Below are positions 28,846 through 38,029 of a DNA stretch of 54,043 bases, piece after piece. The translations under genes and the position numbers were made by a program. Each line of letters begins with the position of its first letter. The first letter of the stretch is position 1. This stretch comes from Clostridium caldaquaticum (GTDB taxonomy: Bacteria > Bacillota > Clostridia > Clostridiales > Clostridiaceae). The stretch is from contig NZ_JAMSKT010000021.1 of the NCBI RefSeq assembly GCF_023806125.1, positions 1 to 54,043 of the forward strand, in the 5' to 3' direction. The notes under the pieces were generated by a model. The model had not been told where the DNA came from, did not search any database, and saw only the letters and a list, made by a program, of their open reading frames with translations.

Positions 28846-29880
28846 TTACCCTTTTTTGTCTATAATATTTATTATTTCTTTAGCAGCACCCTCATCAGTT
28901 ATAAGAACTGTATTCTTAATATTTCTAGCCGCGGCTACTATAGACTCAGCCTTGCTGCTTCCAGCAGCTACTGCTACTAAGTTATTAACATTCTTAAGGG
29001 CTGCGGTATCAACCATTATGGTAGATGCTGAAAATATTATTTCTCCAGCTTCATTGAAATAATACCCAAAAGCTTCCCCAACTGCACCTTTTCTTTTTAA
29101 TTCTTCTATTTTTTCTTCCGTTAGCCCTCTTCTAGCAGCCATAACTTCTGCCCTTCCTATGCCATAAATAATAATATCTGAATTTTTAATATTATCAACA
29201 ATTTCCTTTACATCATTTTCATTTAATATGGCATTTAAAGCTGTACTGCTTAAATTATCAGGGACATGTAATAATTTGTAATAGGCTCCAAGTTTCTGGG
29301 CTAAATTGGCAGCAAGATTGTTTGCCTGCAGCTCAACACTTCTACCCATTCCGCCTCTTGCCGGCACAACTAGAACATTTTTTAGATTAGAAATTCTTGG
29401 AACACTGTCAATTACTGCTTTAATAGTAGAACCACCTGTTAAAGCTATAATGGAATTATCTTTTATAAGCTCTTTTACAAAAGCAGAAGCAGCTTTCCCT
29501 AATTCTGAAAGTACAGTTTTATCATTATCTACATCTCCTGGAACTACTATAACCTTTTTTAAACACAATTCTTTTTTTATGTACTCTTCAATCTCTGAAA
29601 GACCTTTAAGTTCATGAATAAAATCTTTAAGCTTTTCTACTACTTCTTCACCTTCGTCTGTTAAACTCATACCTGCAGTATTTATATCTATAAGATTTTG
29701 ATTTTTTAAAAAGTTAATCTCTGTTCTTACGATTCTTTCTCCAAGTTCTAAACTATTAGCAAGTATCCTTCGTCCTATGGGCTGATTATAATAGATAGTT
29801 CTTAAAATGTTATATCTCTTTTGTAAAAGTTCTAATATTTCAGGAACAATTTTCTGAGCAGATTTCAAAATATCATGCAA
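28846..29880 (-). CDS. cggR: central glycolytic genes regulator CggR
   Basis: SorC-family repressor of the gap operon; fructose 1,6-bisphosphate releases it from DNA in related bacteria. The 344-residue protein has a short N-terminal helix, a winged helix-turn-helix (about residues 28-80, QPIGRRILANSLELGERIVRTEI) and a sugar-binding domain with LTGGSTIKAVIDSVP, VPARGGMGRS and GIGRAEVM. I choose a TTG start preceded by AGAGGTG, since the protein then begins like other CggR proteins; the longer frame lacks a good site. rpoN lies immediately upstream and gap downstream. An operator-like sequence lies next to its promoter, implying autoregulation. Confidence 0.93.
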   Translation of the reverse strand: MHDILKSAQKIVPEILELLQKRYNILRTIYYNQPIGRRILANSLELGERIVRTEINFLKNQNLIDINTAGMSLTDEGEEVVEKLKDFIHELKGLSEIEEYIKKELCLKKVIVVPGDVDNDKTVLSELGKAASAFVKELIKDNSIIALTGGSTIKAVIDSVPRISNLKNVLVVPARGGMGRSVELQANNLAANLAQKLGAYYKLLHVPDNLSSTALNAILNENDVKEIVDNIKNSDIIIYGIGRAEVMAARRGLTEEKIEELKRKGAVGEAFGYYFNEAGEIIFSASTIMVDTAALKNVNNLVAVAAGSSKAESIVAAARNIKNTVLITDEGAAKEIINIIDKKG

Positions 29881-29904
29881 TAAAAACACCTCTTTGGCCC
29901 TCAA

Positions 29905-29933
29905 ACGTCCCAGTCATTCATTTCTTGTCCCAC
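29905..29933 (-). promoter_or_regulatory. putative CggR operator
   Basis: Two GGGAC direct repeats (29927-29931 and 29907-29911) exactly 20 bp apart, just downstream of the -10. The characterised Bacillus CggR operator is also made of GGGAC direct repeats about two helical turns apart, as I recall it. Binding here would block elongation from the cggR-gap promoter. Confidence 0.75.
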
Positions 29934-29937
29934 TTAT

Positions 29938-29966
29938 ATTATAAATTAAATACTAACTTTTTTAAA
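29938..29966 (-). promoter_or_regulatory. promoter of the cggR-gap-pgk-tpiA-gpmI operon
   Basis: TTTAAA, a 17-bp spacer and TATAAT on the minus strand, followed directly by the GGGAC repeats. Confidence 0.65.
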
Positions 29967-30038
29967 TTAGTATTTTTAAAAAAAATGTTAACAAAGTGTA
30001 AACAAATTAGATTATATATGTAAGAAGGGAAGAAAATA

Positions 30039-31409
30039 CTAAAATCTCCTTCTTTTGCTTGAGGACTTTATATTCATTTCTTCCCTATATTTTGCCACAG
30101 TTCTTCTTGAAATATTCATTCCTTTTTTATTTAAATAATCACATATTGCTTGATCTGATAAAGGCTTGGACTTATCTTCTTTATCTATTAATTCTTTAAT
30201 TTCTTTTTTTATAATAGTAGTTGATACATCCTCTTGGCTATTATGGGATAGTTTAGTTGTAAACAAATCTTTTATTTTTATAGTACCTCTATTAGTATTT
30301 ATATACTTTTCTTTTATAGCCCTGCTTACAGTGGATTCATGCATATTTATACTTTCACTTATATCCTTTAATGTCATTGGTTTTAAATATTTTTCACCAT
30401 AATCAAAATAATCCTTTTGCATTTCTAGTATCTTTGCAAGAACTTTATAAATAGTGCTTTTTCTATGCTCAATACTTTTAATTAAAAATAGAGCATTATT
30501 TATTTTATCCTTTACATAGGAAGCAGCTTCACTATCCTCGTCCACTTGGATAATTTCCTTGTATTTTTCATTTATGGTAAGTTTTGGTGATAAATCCTCA
30601 TTCATTATTATATGGTAGTCATCACCTATTTTCCTAATATACGCATCAGGCGTAATATATTTTACTTCATCTCCTGTATAAAACCCGCTAGATGGCTTAG
30701 GATTTAATGTTTTTATTATATCAACATACTCCTGAACTTTTTTTAAATCGATTTCCAGAGTCTTGGCAATAACCCCGTATCTGCTTTCACCTAAATTCTC
30801 TAAGTGATTTTCTATTATGGCATATAAATTTATATCCTGACATCCTTTTCTCTGAAGCTGAAGCTTAAGACATTCTTTTAAATTTCTTGCAGCTATTCCA
30901 GGCGGATCTAAACTTTGTACGAGAGAGAGAGCTTTATTTGCCAACTCCTTTTTTATTTTTAATTCTTTTGAAATTTCTTCAATTTCTAAGTCCAAATATC
31001 CCTTGCTATCTAAGTTGTCTATTATAAATTCACAAACTTCTTTAAGCTTTGCTTCTATAGACATATCGATAAGCTGCTCTATCAAATACTGTCTTAATGA
31101 TTTTTTCTCATAAACAAAATTAAAAGGTGAAATTTCCTCTTCATCATTTTTATAATAATATTGATGACTATAGTTATCAAATTGAAGATATTTTACAAGT
31201 TCTTTATAATCCAGCCTATTTTTTATCTCGCTTTCATTTGAGCTATCATTATAAGAAATCTCTAAAACAGGATTTTCCTGTGCTTCTCTATCTATATGCT
31301 CTTGAAGTTCCAATCCCGACATCTGCAAAATTTTTATAGAAAGCTGCATCTGCTGAGTCATCACTAATTTTTGCTCTTGAGTTAAATTCAAATTGAAGTT
31401 CATATTCAT
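30039..31409 (-). CDS. rpoN: RNA polymerase sigma-54 factor
   Basis: Directs RNA polymerase to -24/-12 promoters that need an enhancer-binding activator. The 456-residue protein has the glutamine-rich activator region at the N-terminus (LTQEQKLVMTQQMQLSIKIL), a core-binding region, a helix-turn-helix near residue 370 (LKDISESINMHESTVSRAI) and the RpoN box SRRTVAKYREEM near the C-terminus (consensus ARRTVAKYR). Its ribosome site is weak. It lies upstream of cggR, a common clostridial arrangement. No sigma-54 activator gene is present in the window. Confidence 0.96.
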   Translation of the reverse strand: MNMNFNLNLTQEQKLVMTQQMQLSIKILQMSGLELQEHIDREAQENPVLEISYNDSSNESEIKNRLDYKELVKYLQFDNYSHQYYYKNDEEEISPFNFVYEKKSLRQYLIEQLIDMSIEAKLKEVCEFIIDNLDSKGYLDLEIEEISKELKIKKELANKALSLVQSLDPPGIAARNLKECLKLQLQRKGCQDINLYAIIENHLENLGESRYGVIAKTLEIDLKKVQEYVDIIKTLNPKPSSGFYTGDEVKYITPDAYIRKIGDDYHIIMNEDLSPKLTINEKYKEIIQVDEDSEAASYVKDKINNALFLIKSIEHRKSTIYKVLAKILEMQKDYFDYGEKYLKPMTLKDISESINMHESTVSRAIKEKYINTNRGTIKIKDLFTTKLSHNSQEDVSTTIIKKEIKELIDKEDKSKPLSDQAICDYLNKKGMNISRRTVAKYREEMNIKSSSKRRRF

Positions 31410-31468
31410 GATATCTCATCACCATTTCTAATATAGACTTATAACTATTATAACATACTTTAAAATAT

Positions 31469-31493
31469 AAGCCATACTTATGAAGTATGGCTT
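31469..31493 (-). terminator. terminator after the second BMP importer operon
   Basis: AAGCCATACTT and AAGTATGGCTT form a perfect 11-bp stem with a 3-base loop, followed by TATATTTT on the minus strand. It lies between the last permease and rpoN. Confidence 0.75.
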
Positions 31494-31516
31494 ATAAGTT
31501 TAATTATTAAATTTTT

Positions 31517-32467
31517 CTAACGCTTTCCTGGATCATAAGGTTCTCCTGCAGCTCTTGGTCCTGCTGCATTTTTAGAAAACAACACCAAGGCTACTAAAGT
31601 AGCTACATAAGGAAAGGTATTAAATACTATATTAGGCATATTTTTTATTGCAGGAAAAAGCACTGACATTTCTGCAACAGTTTTAGCGAATCCAAAAAAT
31701 ATAGTTGCTGCCGCAACGCTCCAGGGCCTCCACTTGCCAAAAATTAAAGCAGCTAAAGCTAAAAATCCTAATCCCGTAAAGGTGAGGTCAGAGAACTCCT
31801 TATAAACAGTGTTTAAAAGTATTCCTCCTCCAAGTCCAGCAAGCATACCAGAAAGCACAACTCCTATATATCTTATTTTAAGTACATTAATACCTAATGA
31901 ATCTGCTGCATGAGGATTCTCTCCACAAGCTCTCAGTCTTAATCCAAAGGGGCGATAGTATAATACATACCAGCTTACAGCCACAATAGCTAATACTATA
32001 AACGTTGTATAATAAACGTCTTTAAAAAATAAAGGTCCAATTACAGGTATATCCGAAAAAAACGGAATATCAGCCTTATCTAAGCCTATTACCTTTATTA
32101 TGGCTCTTCCTTCATTTAAACTTCTAGCTAAAAAAATTGTTAATGCTGCTGACAATATATTAATGGCAGTCCCGCTAACAACCTGGTCAGCTCTCATAGT
32201 TATGCTTGCAAAAGCATGAAGAAGAGAAAAAATACCTCCTGCTAAAGCTGCAGCAATTAATGAAACATACACAGTTCCTCCCCCTAAAGAGTCTTGAAGT
32301 TTAAGCGTTACAATTGCTCCCGCAAAAGCACCAACTCCTAAGAGTCCTTCAAGACCAATATTTACAACTCCGCTTCTTTCACTGAATAATCCACCAAGAG
32401 CAATGATAAGCAGAGGTGCTATATATGCAACAGCTAAAGGAACAACAGTAATTAATATTGGCCACAT
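31517..32467 (-). CDS. nucleoside ABC transporter permease, second subunit (system 2)
   Basis: NupQ/YufQ-type permease, 316 residues with eight to ten spans. Family blocks are GGLFSERSGVVNIGLEGLLGVG, the coupling loop CGENPHAADSLGINVLKIRY and GMLAGLGGGILL. It overlaps the first permease by one base (TAATG) and ends the operon, followed by a terminator. It corresponds to the permease at 2372-3298 but differs clearly in sequence, so the two systems are old paralogues and not a recent duplication. Confidence 0.9.
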   Translation of the reverse strand: MWPILITVVPLAVAYIAPLLIIALGGLFSERSGVVNIGLEGLLGVGAFAGAIVTLKLQDSLGGGTVYVSLIAAALAGGIFSLLHAFASITMRADQVVSGTAINILSAALTIFLARSLNEGRAIIKVIGLDKADIPFFSDIPVIGPLFFKDVYYTTFIVLAIVAVSWYVLYYRPFGLRLRACGENPHAADSLGINVLKIRYIGVVLSGMLAGLGGGILLNTVYKEFSDLTFTGLGFLALAALIFGKWRPWSVAAATIFFGFAKTVAEMSVLFPAIKNMPNIVFNTFPYVATLVALVLFSKNAAGPRAAGEPYDPGKR

Positions 32468-33564
32468 TATTTGCCGCCTCCTTTTTTATTATATATTTTT
32501 GTAAATCTTTTCATCAAATTTTCTAGCATTAAACTTGTTGCTGCAAAATAAATAATTATAGCTATAATTATTGAAACAAGCTCGTTTGGTACCCCTGCAG
32601 ATGAGTTCATAAATAAACTTCCTGCATTCATTAAACCAAACAAAAGAGCTGATAAAACAACTCCAAAAGGGTTATTAAGTCCTAAAAGAGCTACTGCAAT
32701 GCCATCATACCCTTGAGCTGGAAGAGCTCCCAGTTTTATATTTCCTGCATATCCCAGGTAAAAGGTAGCACCAGCAAGTCCTGCAAATGCTCCTGAAATC
32801 ATCATAGAAAGAACCATATTTCTATTTACCTTCATTCCAGCATACTTAGAAGCATTTATATTAAACCCTACTGCTTTTAACTCATATCCAAAGACAGTTT
32901 TCTCTAAAATAAACCAAACTATAACAACTGCTGCAAAGGCTAAAAACAAACCTAAATTTATATTGGAACCATGAAAAAATTCAGTCATCCATTTTGTTCT
33001 TAAAGAGGCAGTACTTTTAATCATTGCAGATTCTGTTTCAAACTCTCCAGGTACAATAACAGGAACAAAATAGTACACGCTCCATAAAGAAATGTAATTC
33101 ATCATAATGGAAGTTACAACCTCATGTATTCTATACCTAGCCTTAAGAATTCCAGGTATAAGAGCCCATAAGGCTCCACCTATAATTGAAGAAACTACAG
33201 CAAGAGGTACATGAGCAAAAGCAGGCACAGATAGTTTTACTCCAATTAAAGTACCAAAAAAACCTCCAATAAGCATCTGTCCTGCAACACCTATATTAAA
33301 TAATCCTGTTCTAAAAGCAAAGGACACAGAAAGACCAGTTAAAATAAGGGTTGTCATATTTAGCAAAGTATCACCAAAACGTTTGTTGAATATTATATCA
33401 AATATAGTAGCATCTGCTTTTACTGTAACTATTAATCCTGCTCCCTTTAATAATGACTGGTAGCCTTTTATTGGGTTATAACCAGTTAAAGCCATTACAA
33501 ATGCTCCTGTTATAAGTCCTGAAATCACAGCCAGCAACGAAATTACAAACTTATTTTTATGCAT
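32467..33564 (-). CDS. nucleoside ABC transporter permease, first subunit (system 2)
   Basis: NupP/YufP-type permease, 365 residues, about ten membrane spans, with RTGLFNIGVAGQMLIGGFFGT and the coupling-loop block VGFNINASKYAGMKVNRNMVL, then GAFAGLAGATFYLG. It overlaps the ATPase stop by eight bases and has GGAGGAGG upstream. It pairs with the second permease to form the pore. Confidence 0.9.
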   Translation of the reverse strand: MHKNKFVISLLAVISGLITGAFVMALTGYNPIKGYQSLLKGAGLIVTVKADATIFDIIFNKRFGDTLLNMTTLILTGLSVSFAFRTGLFNIGVAGQMLIGGFFGTLIGVKLSVPAFAHVPLAVVSSIIGGALWALIPGILKARYRIHEVVTSIMMNYISLWSVYYFVPVIVPGEFETESAMIKSTASLRTKWMTEFFHGSNINLGLFLAFAAVVIVWFILEKTVFGYELKAVGFNINASKYAGMKVNRNMVLSMMISGAFAGLAGATFYLGYAGNIKLGALPAQGYDGIAVALLGLNNPFGVVLSALLFGLMNAGSLFMNSSAGVPNELVSIIIAIIIYFAATSLMLENLMKRFTKIYNKKGGGK

Positions 33565-35077
33565 TAAAACTACCTCCTCCAGCCATCATTAAACCTAATT
33601 CATTCTCATTGGTTTTATCAGCATCTACAATACCTACTATCTTCCCCTCATACATTACAGCAATTCTATCAGATATATTGAGAATTTCGTCAAGCTCTAA
33701 AGAAAATAACAAAATTGTTTTGCCTTTGTCTCTTTCTTCAATAAGCCTTTTATGTATGTATTCTATAGCACCTACATCGAGTCCTCTAGTAGGTTGAGCT
33801 ACAATAAGCACATCAGGAGATCTGTCAACTTCTCTTGCAATAATAGCCTTCTGTTGATTTCCTCCAGACATACTTCTTGCTATAGTTGCTGCACCTTCTG
33901 CAGAACGCACATCAAACTGTTTAATTAAATACTCTGCGTAAGAATGAATTTTTTCCTTATTTAATATTCCCTTATTTGAGAAAGGCTGTTTATAGTAAGT
34001 CTGAAGTATCATATTATTTTCCAATGTAAAATCAAGTACAAGTCCATATTTATGTCTATCTTCCGGAATGTGCCCAATTCCCATTTCACTTCGCTTTCTA
34101 ATAGACATATTAGTAATATCTATTCCATTTAATATGAGTTTACCTGAATCAATGCTTCTTAATCCTGTAATTGCCTCTATAAGCTCTGTCTGACCGTTTC
34201 CTTCTATACCTGCTACGCCTAAAATTTCTCCTGTTCTTACAGACAAGCTTACATTTTTTACTGCCTGAATTCCCCTGCTGCCAAAAACATTTAGATTCTC
34301 AATTTTAAAAACTTCTCTGCCGGGTTTTGCATTTTTTTTATCAACCTTGAAATTAACTTGTCTTCCAACCATAAGCTCAGCCATTTTTTGTTCTGAAGTC
34401 TCTTTTACGTTTACAGTTGCTATTGATTTTCCTTTGCGTATAACTGTACAGTAATCTGCAACTTCCTTTATTTCTCTTAATTTATGAGTTATAAGCAAAA
34501 TAGTCTTTCCTTCTTGAGCCATCTTCTTCATTACTGCCATCAGTTCTTTTATCTCTTGCGGAGTTAGTACTGCTGTAGGCTCATCAAATATTAATATTTC
34601 CGAGTCCCTGTACAGCATCTTTAATATTTCAACTCTCTGCTGCATTCCTACTGTAATATCTTCAATTACTGCATCAGGATCTACGCTTAATTTATAACGA
34701 TTTGACAACTCCTTTATCTTTTTAGAAGCAGAAGCTATATCTATTTTCATCCCTTTCACTTTTTCAATTCCTAATATTATGTTTTCAGTTACTGTAAAAT
34801 TATGTACCAATTTAAAATGCTGATGAACCATACCAATTCCTAAATCATTAGCAATATTAGGGTTTGTTATTTTAACTTCTTTTCCTCTAACCTTGATAAC
34901 ACCTTTATCGGGTTTATATAAACCAAATAAAACAGACATTAGAGTAGACTTTCCAGCCCCGTTTTCCCCTAAAAGAGCATGGATCTCTCCCGGCTTAACC
35001 CGAAGAGTAATGTTATCATTAGCAACAATGCCTGAAAATTCTTTTCTTATATTAAGCATTTCAATAATATACTCCAT
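33557..35077 (-). CDS. nucleoside ABC transporter ATP-binding protein (system 2)
   Basis: Tandem ATPase of 506 residues. Domain 1 has Walker A GENGAGKST, signature ITVGMQQRVEILK and Walker B ILIFDEPTAVLTPQE. Domain 2 has GIEGNGQTEL, a full MSGGNQQKAIIAREV signature and AQPTRGLDVGA, where Glu of Walker B is replaced by Gln, as is normal for NupO/YufO proteins. GGAGG precedes the ATG. A hairpin between this gene and the upstream lipoprotein gene probably lowers its expression relative to the receptor. Confidence 0.93.
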   Translation of the reverse strand: MEYIIEMLNIRKEFSGIVANDNITLRVKPGEIHALLGENGAGKSTLMSVLFGLYKPDKGVIKVRGKEVKITNPNIANDLGIGMVHQHFKLVHNFTVTENIILGIEKVKGMKIDIASASKKIKELSNRYKLSVDPDAVIEDITVGMQQRVEILKMLYRDSEILIFDEPTAVLTPQEIKELMAVMKKMAQEGKTILLITHKLREIKEVADYCTVIRKGKSIATVNVKETSEQKMAELMVGRQVNFKVDKKNAKPGREVFKIENLNVFGSRGIQAVKNVSLSVRTGEILGVAGIEGNGQTELIEAITGLRSIDSGKLILNGIDITNMSIRKRSEMGIGHIPEDRHKYGLVLDFTLENNMILQTYYKQPFSNKGILNKEKIHSYAEYLIKQFDVRSAEGAATIARSMSGGNQQKAIIAREVDRSPDVLIVAQPTRGLDVGAIEYIHKRLIEERDKGKTILLFSLELDEILNISDRIAVMYEGKIVGIVDADKTNENELGLMMAGGGSFNA

Positions 35078-35112
35078 GTTCTAACCTCCATGAAAAATTA
35101 TCCTATTTTTAA

Positions 35113-35152
35113 AAAAGGAAAACAGCCTAACTTATGCAACTGTTTTCCTTTT
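35113..35152 (-). terminator. partial terminator between receptor and ATPase genes
   Basis: AAAAGGAAAACAG and CTGTTTTCCTTTT form a 13-bp stem with a 14-base loop and a following T-run, only ten bases after the lipoprotein stop. In binding-protein operons such sites usually allow partial read-through, giving excess receptor over membrane components. Confidence 0.78.
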
Positions 35153-35161
35153 ATTGTTATT

Positions 35162-36289
35162 TTATTTTAAAAACTTAGCTAAATCTTCTTCAGTTCCTGG
35201 AACTATTATTTTACCATCCACTATATCTTTTTTAACTGCATCAATTTTAGACGTAACATCTGATGATAAATTAGGATTTTCCTTAGGAAGACCAACACCA
35301 TCTTGTTTTAATGAAAGTGTAATTACTTCTCCGCCTGGGAACTTGTTGTTTAATTTAGCATCTATATAGTTATAAGCTGCAACATCGACTTTCTTTATTG
35401 CTGAAGTTAAAGTTACAGAAGTTTTTCCATCCTTAAGAAGACCGTCAGCATATTGATCAACATCAACACCAACTACATAAACTTTTTCTCCCTTTTCTGC
35501 TCTTTGTTTTGCTTCATTGAATACTCCTACACCTACTCCACCTGCAGCATGAAATATAATATCTACGCCTTTACTGTACATACCTGCTGCAAGAGTCTGA
35601 CCTGCTGGTACATTATTGAAAGAGCCTTGATATTGAGCATCAACTATTTCAGCCTTAGTTCCAAGATTTTTGTTAGCATACCTTACACCAGCCTCAAATC
35701 CCCAGTGAAATCTTTGAACTGGTGGTATTTTCATACCTCCTATAAAGCCTAATTTATTGCTTTTAGTGGATAGTGCTGAAGCAACTCCAGCAAGAAAACC
35801 AGCTTCATGCTCATTAAAAAATACGGAAACAACATTATCATGTTTAACAAAGTCAGTTTTCCCTTCTTCATGAGGCTGACCATCAATCAATATAAAAGCT
35901 GTATCTTTATGGGTTGCTGCTGATTTATTGATAGCAGTTTCAAACTTATACCCTGGTGTTACAATTAATTTATAACCAGAGTCGATAAGATCATTTATAG
36001 CATTTATATAGTCTGTTTCCTGCTCCCCTTTTGGTTTAAGATACTGCTTTTCTATAGTGCCTTTTTCCTTTTCGTACCTAACAATACCTTCCCAAGTACC
36101 TTGATTAAAGGATTTATCGTCAATAGTACCAGAATCGGTTACCATACCCACCTTAGTTTTGGCAGCAGGTGCTTTCGTTTCTCCTCCCGCTGGTGTAGGT
36201 GCAGGACTTTCCTTTGTAACACAGCCTGAAAACAATGTTATAACTAAAGCAGTAACTAAAAATAAAGAAACTAATTTCTTTTTAGACAT
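35162..36289 (-). CDS. BMP-family substrate-binding lipoprotein (system 2)
   Basis: Extracellular nucleoside receptor, 375 residues. It has a lipoprotein signal peptide (MSKKKLVSLFLVTALVITLFSGC, lipidated Cys near residue 23) and a short Pro/Ala linker. The Bmp fold is shown by KVGMVTDSGTIDDKSFNQGTW, the GFIGGMKIPPVQRFHWGFEAG block and IFHAAGGVGVGVFNEA. The TDSGTIDDKSFNQ start is closer to PnrA-type nucleoside receptors than the protein at 5949-7061 is. AGGAGGG precedes the ATG. No purine aptamer lies upstream; a 12-bp inverted repeat does. Confidence 0.93.
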   Translation of the reverse strand: MSKKKLVSLFLVTALVITLFSGCVTKESPAPTPAGGETKAPAAKTKVGMVTDSGTIDDKSFNQGTWEGIVRYEKEKGTIEKQYLKPKGEQETDYINAINDLIDSGYKLIVTPGYKFETAINKSAATHKDTAFILIDGQPHEEGKTDFVKHDNVVSVFFNEHEAGFLAGVASALSTKSNKLGFIGGMKIPPVQRFHWGFEAGVRYANKNLGTKAEIVDAQYQGSFNNVPAGQTLAAGMYSKGVDIIFHAAGGVGVGVFNEAKQRAEKGEKVYVVGVDVDQYADGLLKDGKTSVTLTSAIKKVDVAAYNYIDAKLNNKFPGGEVITLSLKQDGVGLPKENPNLSSDVTSKIDAVKKDIVDGKIIVPGTEEDLAKFLK

Positions 36290-36341
36290 AAAAAATTTCC
36301 CTCCTGTAATTTTTAATGTGATGATTTAAATTTTTTCTTAA

Positions 36342-36374
36342 TTGATATAAATTTTAAAAAGCAATTTATATCAA
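36342..36374 (-). promoter_or_regulatory. 12-bp inverted repeat, possible operator or leader hairpin
   Basis: TTGATATAAATT and AATTTATATCAA are perfect arms separated by 9 bases, lying about 10 bp downstream of the extended -10-like TGCTATACA. It could be an operator for an unknown regulator or an AT-rich leader hairpin. Confidence 0.45.
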
Positions 36375-36499
36375 AAAATTTTTGTATAGCATATCTACCG
36401 TAACTATATACATAGTATTCCAAAAAATTAATAAAATACGACATATTTTTTCATTCTCAATTATTTTCTTAAAAATCAATAGTTCAGCTTAAAATAAAA

Positions 36500-36529
36500 A
36501 GTTGTGCTAATATTTTAATCAGCACAACT
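36500..36529 (-). terminator. terminator after degV
   Basis: AGTTGTGCT and AGCACAACT form a perfect 9-bp stem, loop of 12 bases, then TTTTTATTTT on the minus strand, about 80 bases after the degV stop. Confidence 0.85.
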
Positions 36530-36610
36530 ATAAAAATTATTAAATATTCCCATATTTTCATTTATATGACATATTACTAATACACATAGTACTTTGGCTT
36601 TTATTTATTT

Positions 36611-37450
36611 TTAATATTCTTCTATAAAAAATATACCACATGCTCCTGTTCCTGAATGTGTACCAACTACACAGCCAACCTCACATTCAATAAACTCAAC
36701 ATTTCTTGAAATTAGATTATCTCTTAATGGTTCAAATATATCTTTATTCTCTACCTTAAGCGTAGAAGAAATCTCACCCTTTTTTATTCCTTTTTCATCT
36801 ATATAATCTAAAATTGTCCTTAAAGCTTTCTTGCTTCCTCTAACCTTATCTAATACACCTAATTCTCCGTCTTTAATCTCAATTATAACTCTTATACCAA
36901 GAATATTTCCTATTATACCAGCAGTTTTTGAAAGTCGTCCACCTTTCACAAGATTATCTAAACTTTCAAATACTAAAGCGCTTCTAACATGGGGTATAAC
37001 TTCCATAATCTTTTCTTCAATAGCTTTTAAACCAAGACCTTCTTCTCTAAGCTTGCAAGCCTTTAAAACTAAAATGCCTAAACCAGCAGTTACATTTAAA
37101 CTGTCTATAACTACTATATCTTCACTTTCCAGCATATTTTTAGCTATACAAGCAGACTGGTAGGTTCCGCTTAATTTTGAAGAAATATGAATTGATATAA
37201 TTTTATACCCTTTTTCTAAATACTCTTTATAACAATCATAAAATCTTTGAGGATTTATTTGAGAAGTAGTAGGAAACACATCACTGGTTTTCATCTTCTG
37301 TAGAAACTCAGGAAGTTTTATATCCACGCCGTCTCTATAAGTTTCCTCTCCGAAATGAACTGTAAGATGAAGAACTTCGATATTATATTTTTTTACTATC
37401 TCTACAGGTAAATCTGATGTGCTGTCAGTAATTATTTTTATCTTGTCCAC
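36611..37450 (-). CDS. DegV family fatty-acid-binding protein
   Basis: DegV proteins (FakB-like) hold a fatty acid for phosphorylation by FakA, or have related lipid roles; the exact function here is unknown. The 279-residue protein has KIIYDSTSDLP-like ITDSTSDLP at the start, the TSQINPQRF motif (TSQ contacts the lipid head), and HSGTGACGIFF near the end. Start: GTG preceded by AAAGGAG at eight bases; the ATG six codons earlier overlaps the trmL stop. No fakA gene is in the window. It follows trmL in one transcript. Confidence 0.88.
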   Translation of the reverse strand: MDKIKIITDSTSDLPVEIVKKYNIEVLHLTVHFGEETYRDGVDIKLPEFLQKMKTSDVFPTTSQINPQRFYDCYKEYLEKGYKIISIHISSKLSGTYQSACIAKNMLESEDIVVIDSLNVTAGLGILVLKACKLREEGLGLKAIEEKIMEVIPHVRSALVFESLDNLVKGGRLSKTAGIIGNILGIRVIIEIKDGELGVLDKVRGSKKALRTILDYIDEKGIKKGEISSTLKVENKDIFEPLRDNLISRNVEFIECEVGCVVGTHSGTGACGIFFIEEY

Positions 37451-37467
37451 AGGCTTATCTCCTTTCA

Positions 37468-37935
37468 TTACTTCATATCTGGAAAATTCATTTGACGAAG
37501 TGCTTCATATGCAAAAATAGATACTGTATTAGATAGGTTTAATGAACGGGTACTAGTTTCTAACATTGGAATCCTTATTAAATTTTCTAAATTACTGTTT
37601 CTTATACTATCTGGCAATCCAGAAGATTCTCTTCCAAATACGATAAAATCTCCTTTTTTATACTGCACTTCAGTATAAAATTTCTTTCCCTTGGTCGTAG
37701 AAAAATAAAAGTTTCCTTCCTTGTACTTATTTCTGAACGCTTCATAAGATTCATGCAACTCTAAATCTAGATACTGCCAGTAATCAAGTCCCGCCCTTCT
37801 TAAATGTTTCTCCTCAAGACTAAATCCTAAAGGTTTTATAAGATGCAGCTTTGAATTTGTAAGAACACATGTCCTTGCTATATTCCCTGTATTTTGAGGA
37901 ATTTCAGGTTGAAATAAAACTATATTTAAATTCAA
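37468..37935 (-). CDS. trmL: tRNA (cytidine/uridine 2'-O-)-methyltransferase TrmL
   Basis: Methylates the ribose of the wobble base of tRNA-Leu isoacceptors. The 155-residue protein is a minimal SPOUT (trefoil-knot) methyltransferase of the YibK type: NIVLFQPEIPQNTGNIARTC at the N-terminus, FGRESSGLP in the knot and the SAM-binding IPMLETSTRSLNLSNTVSI near the C-terminus. Start is TTG with GAGGAGG seven bases upstream. It overlaps the downstream long degV frame in a TAATG junction. Length is normal. Confidence 0.93.
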   Translation of the reverse strand: MNLNIVLFQPEIPQNTGNIARTCVLTNSKLHLIKPLGFSLEEKHLRRAGLDYWQYLDLELHESYEAFRNKYKEGNFYFSTTKGKKFYTEVQYKKGDFIVFGRESSGLPDSIRNSNLENLIRIPMLETSTRSLNLSNTVSIFAYEALRQMNFPDMK

Positions 37936-38029
37936 TTTTTTTCCTCCTCTATATGTATGCTATCTAATTTTCCTATATACATATTACTTCATTAGATTCT
38001 AATAGTAAAGATATTGAAACATACTGCAG

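Larger units (their letters stand above)
36290..36610. other. intergenic region upstream of the second BMP importer
   Basis: About 320 bp. It holds the degV terminator (36500-36529) and, nearer the lipoprotein gene, a TGCTATACA extended -10-like sequence and a perfect 12-bp inverted repeat (36342-36374). No purine riboswitch core was found on either strand. Confidence 0.6.

Noticed and set aside
36290-36610. Purine riboswitch upstream of the second BMP importer
   Set aside because: No TCTACC or CCGTAAA core was found on either strand.
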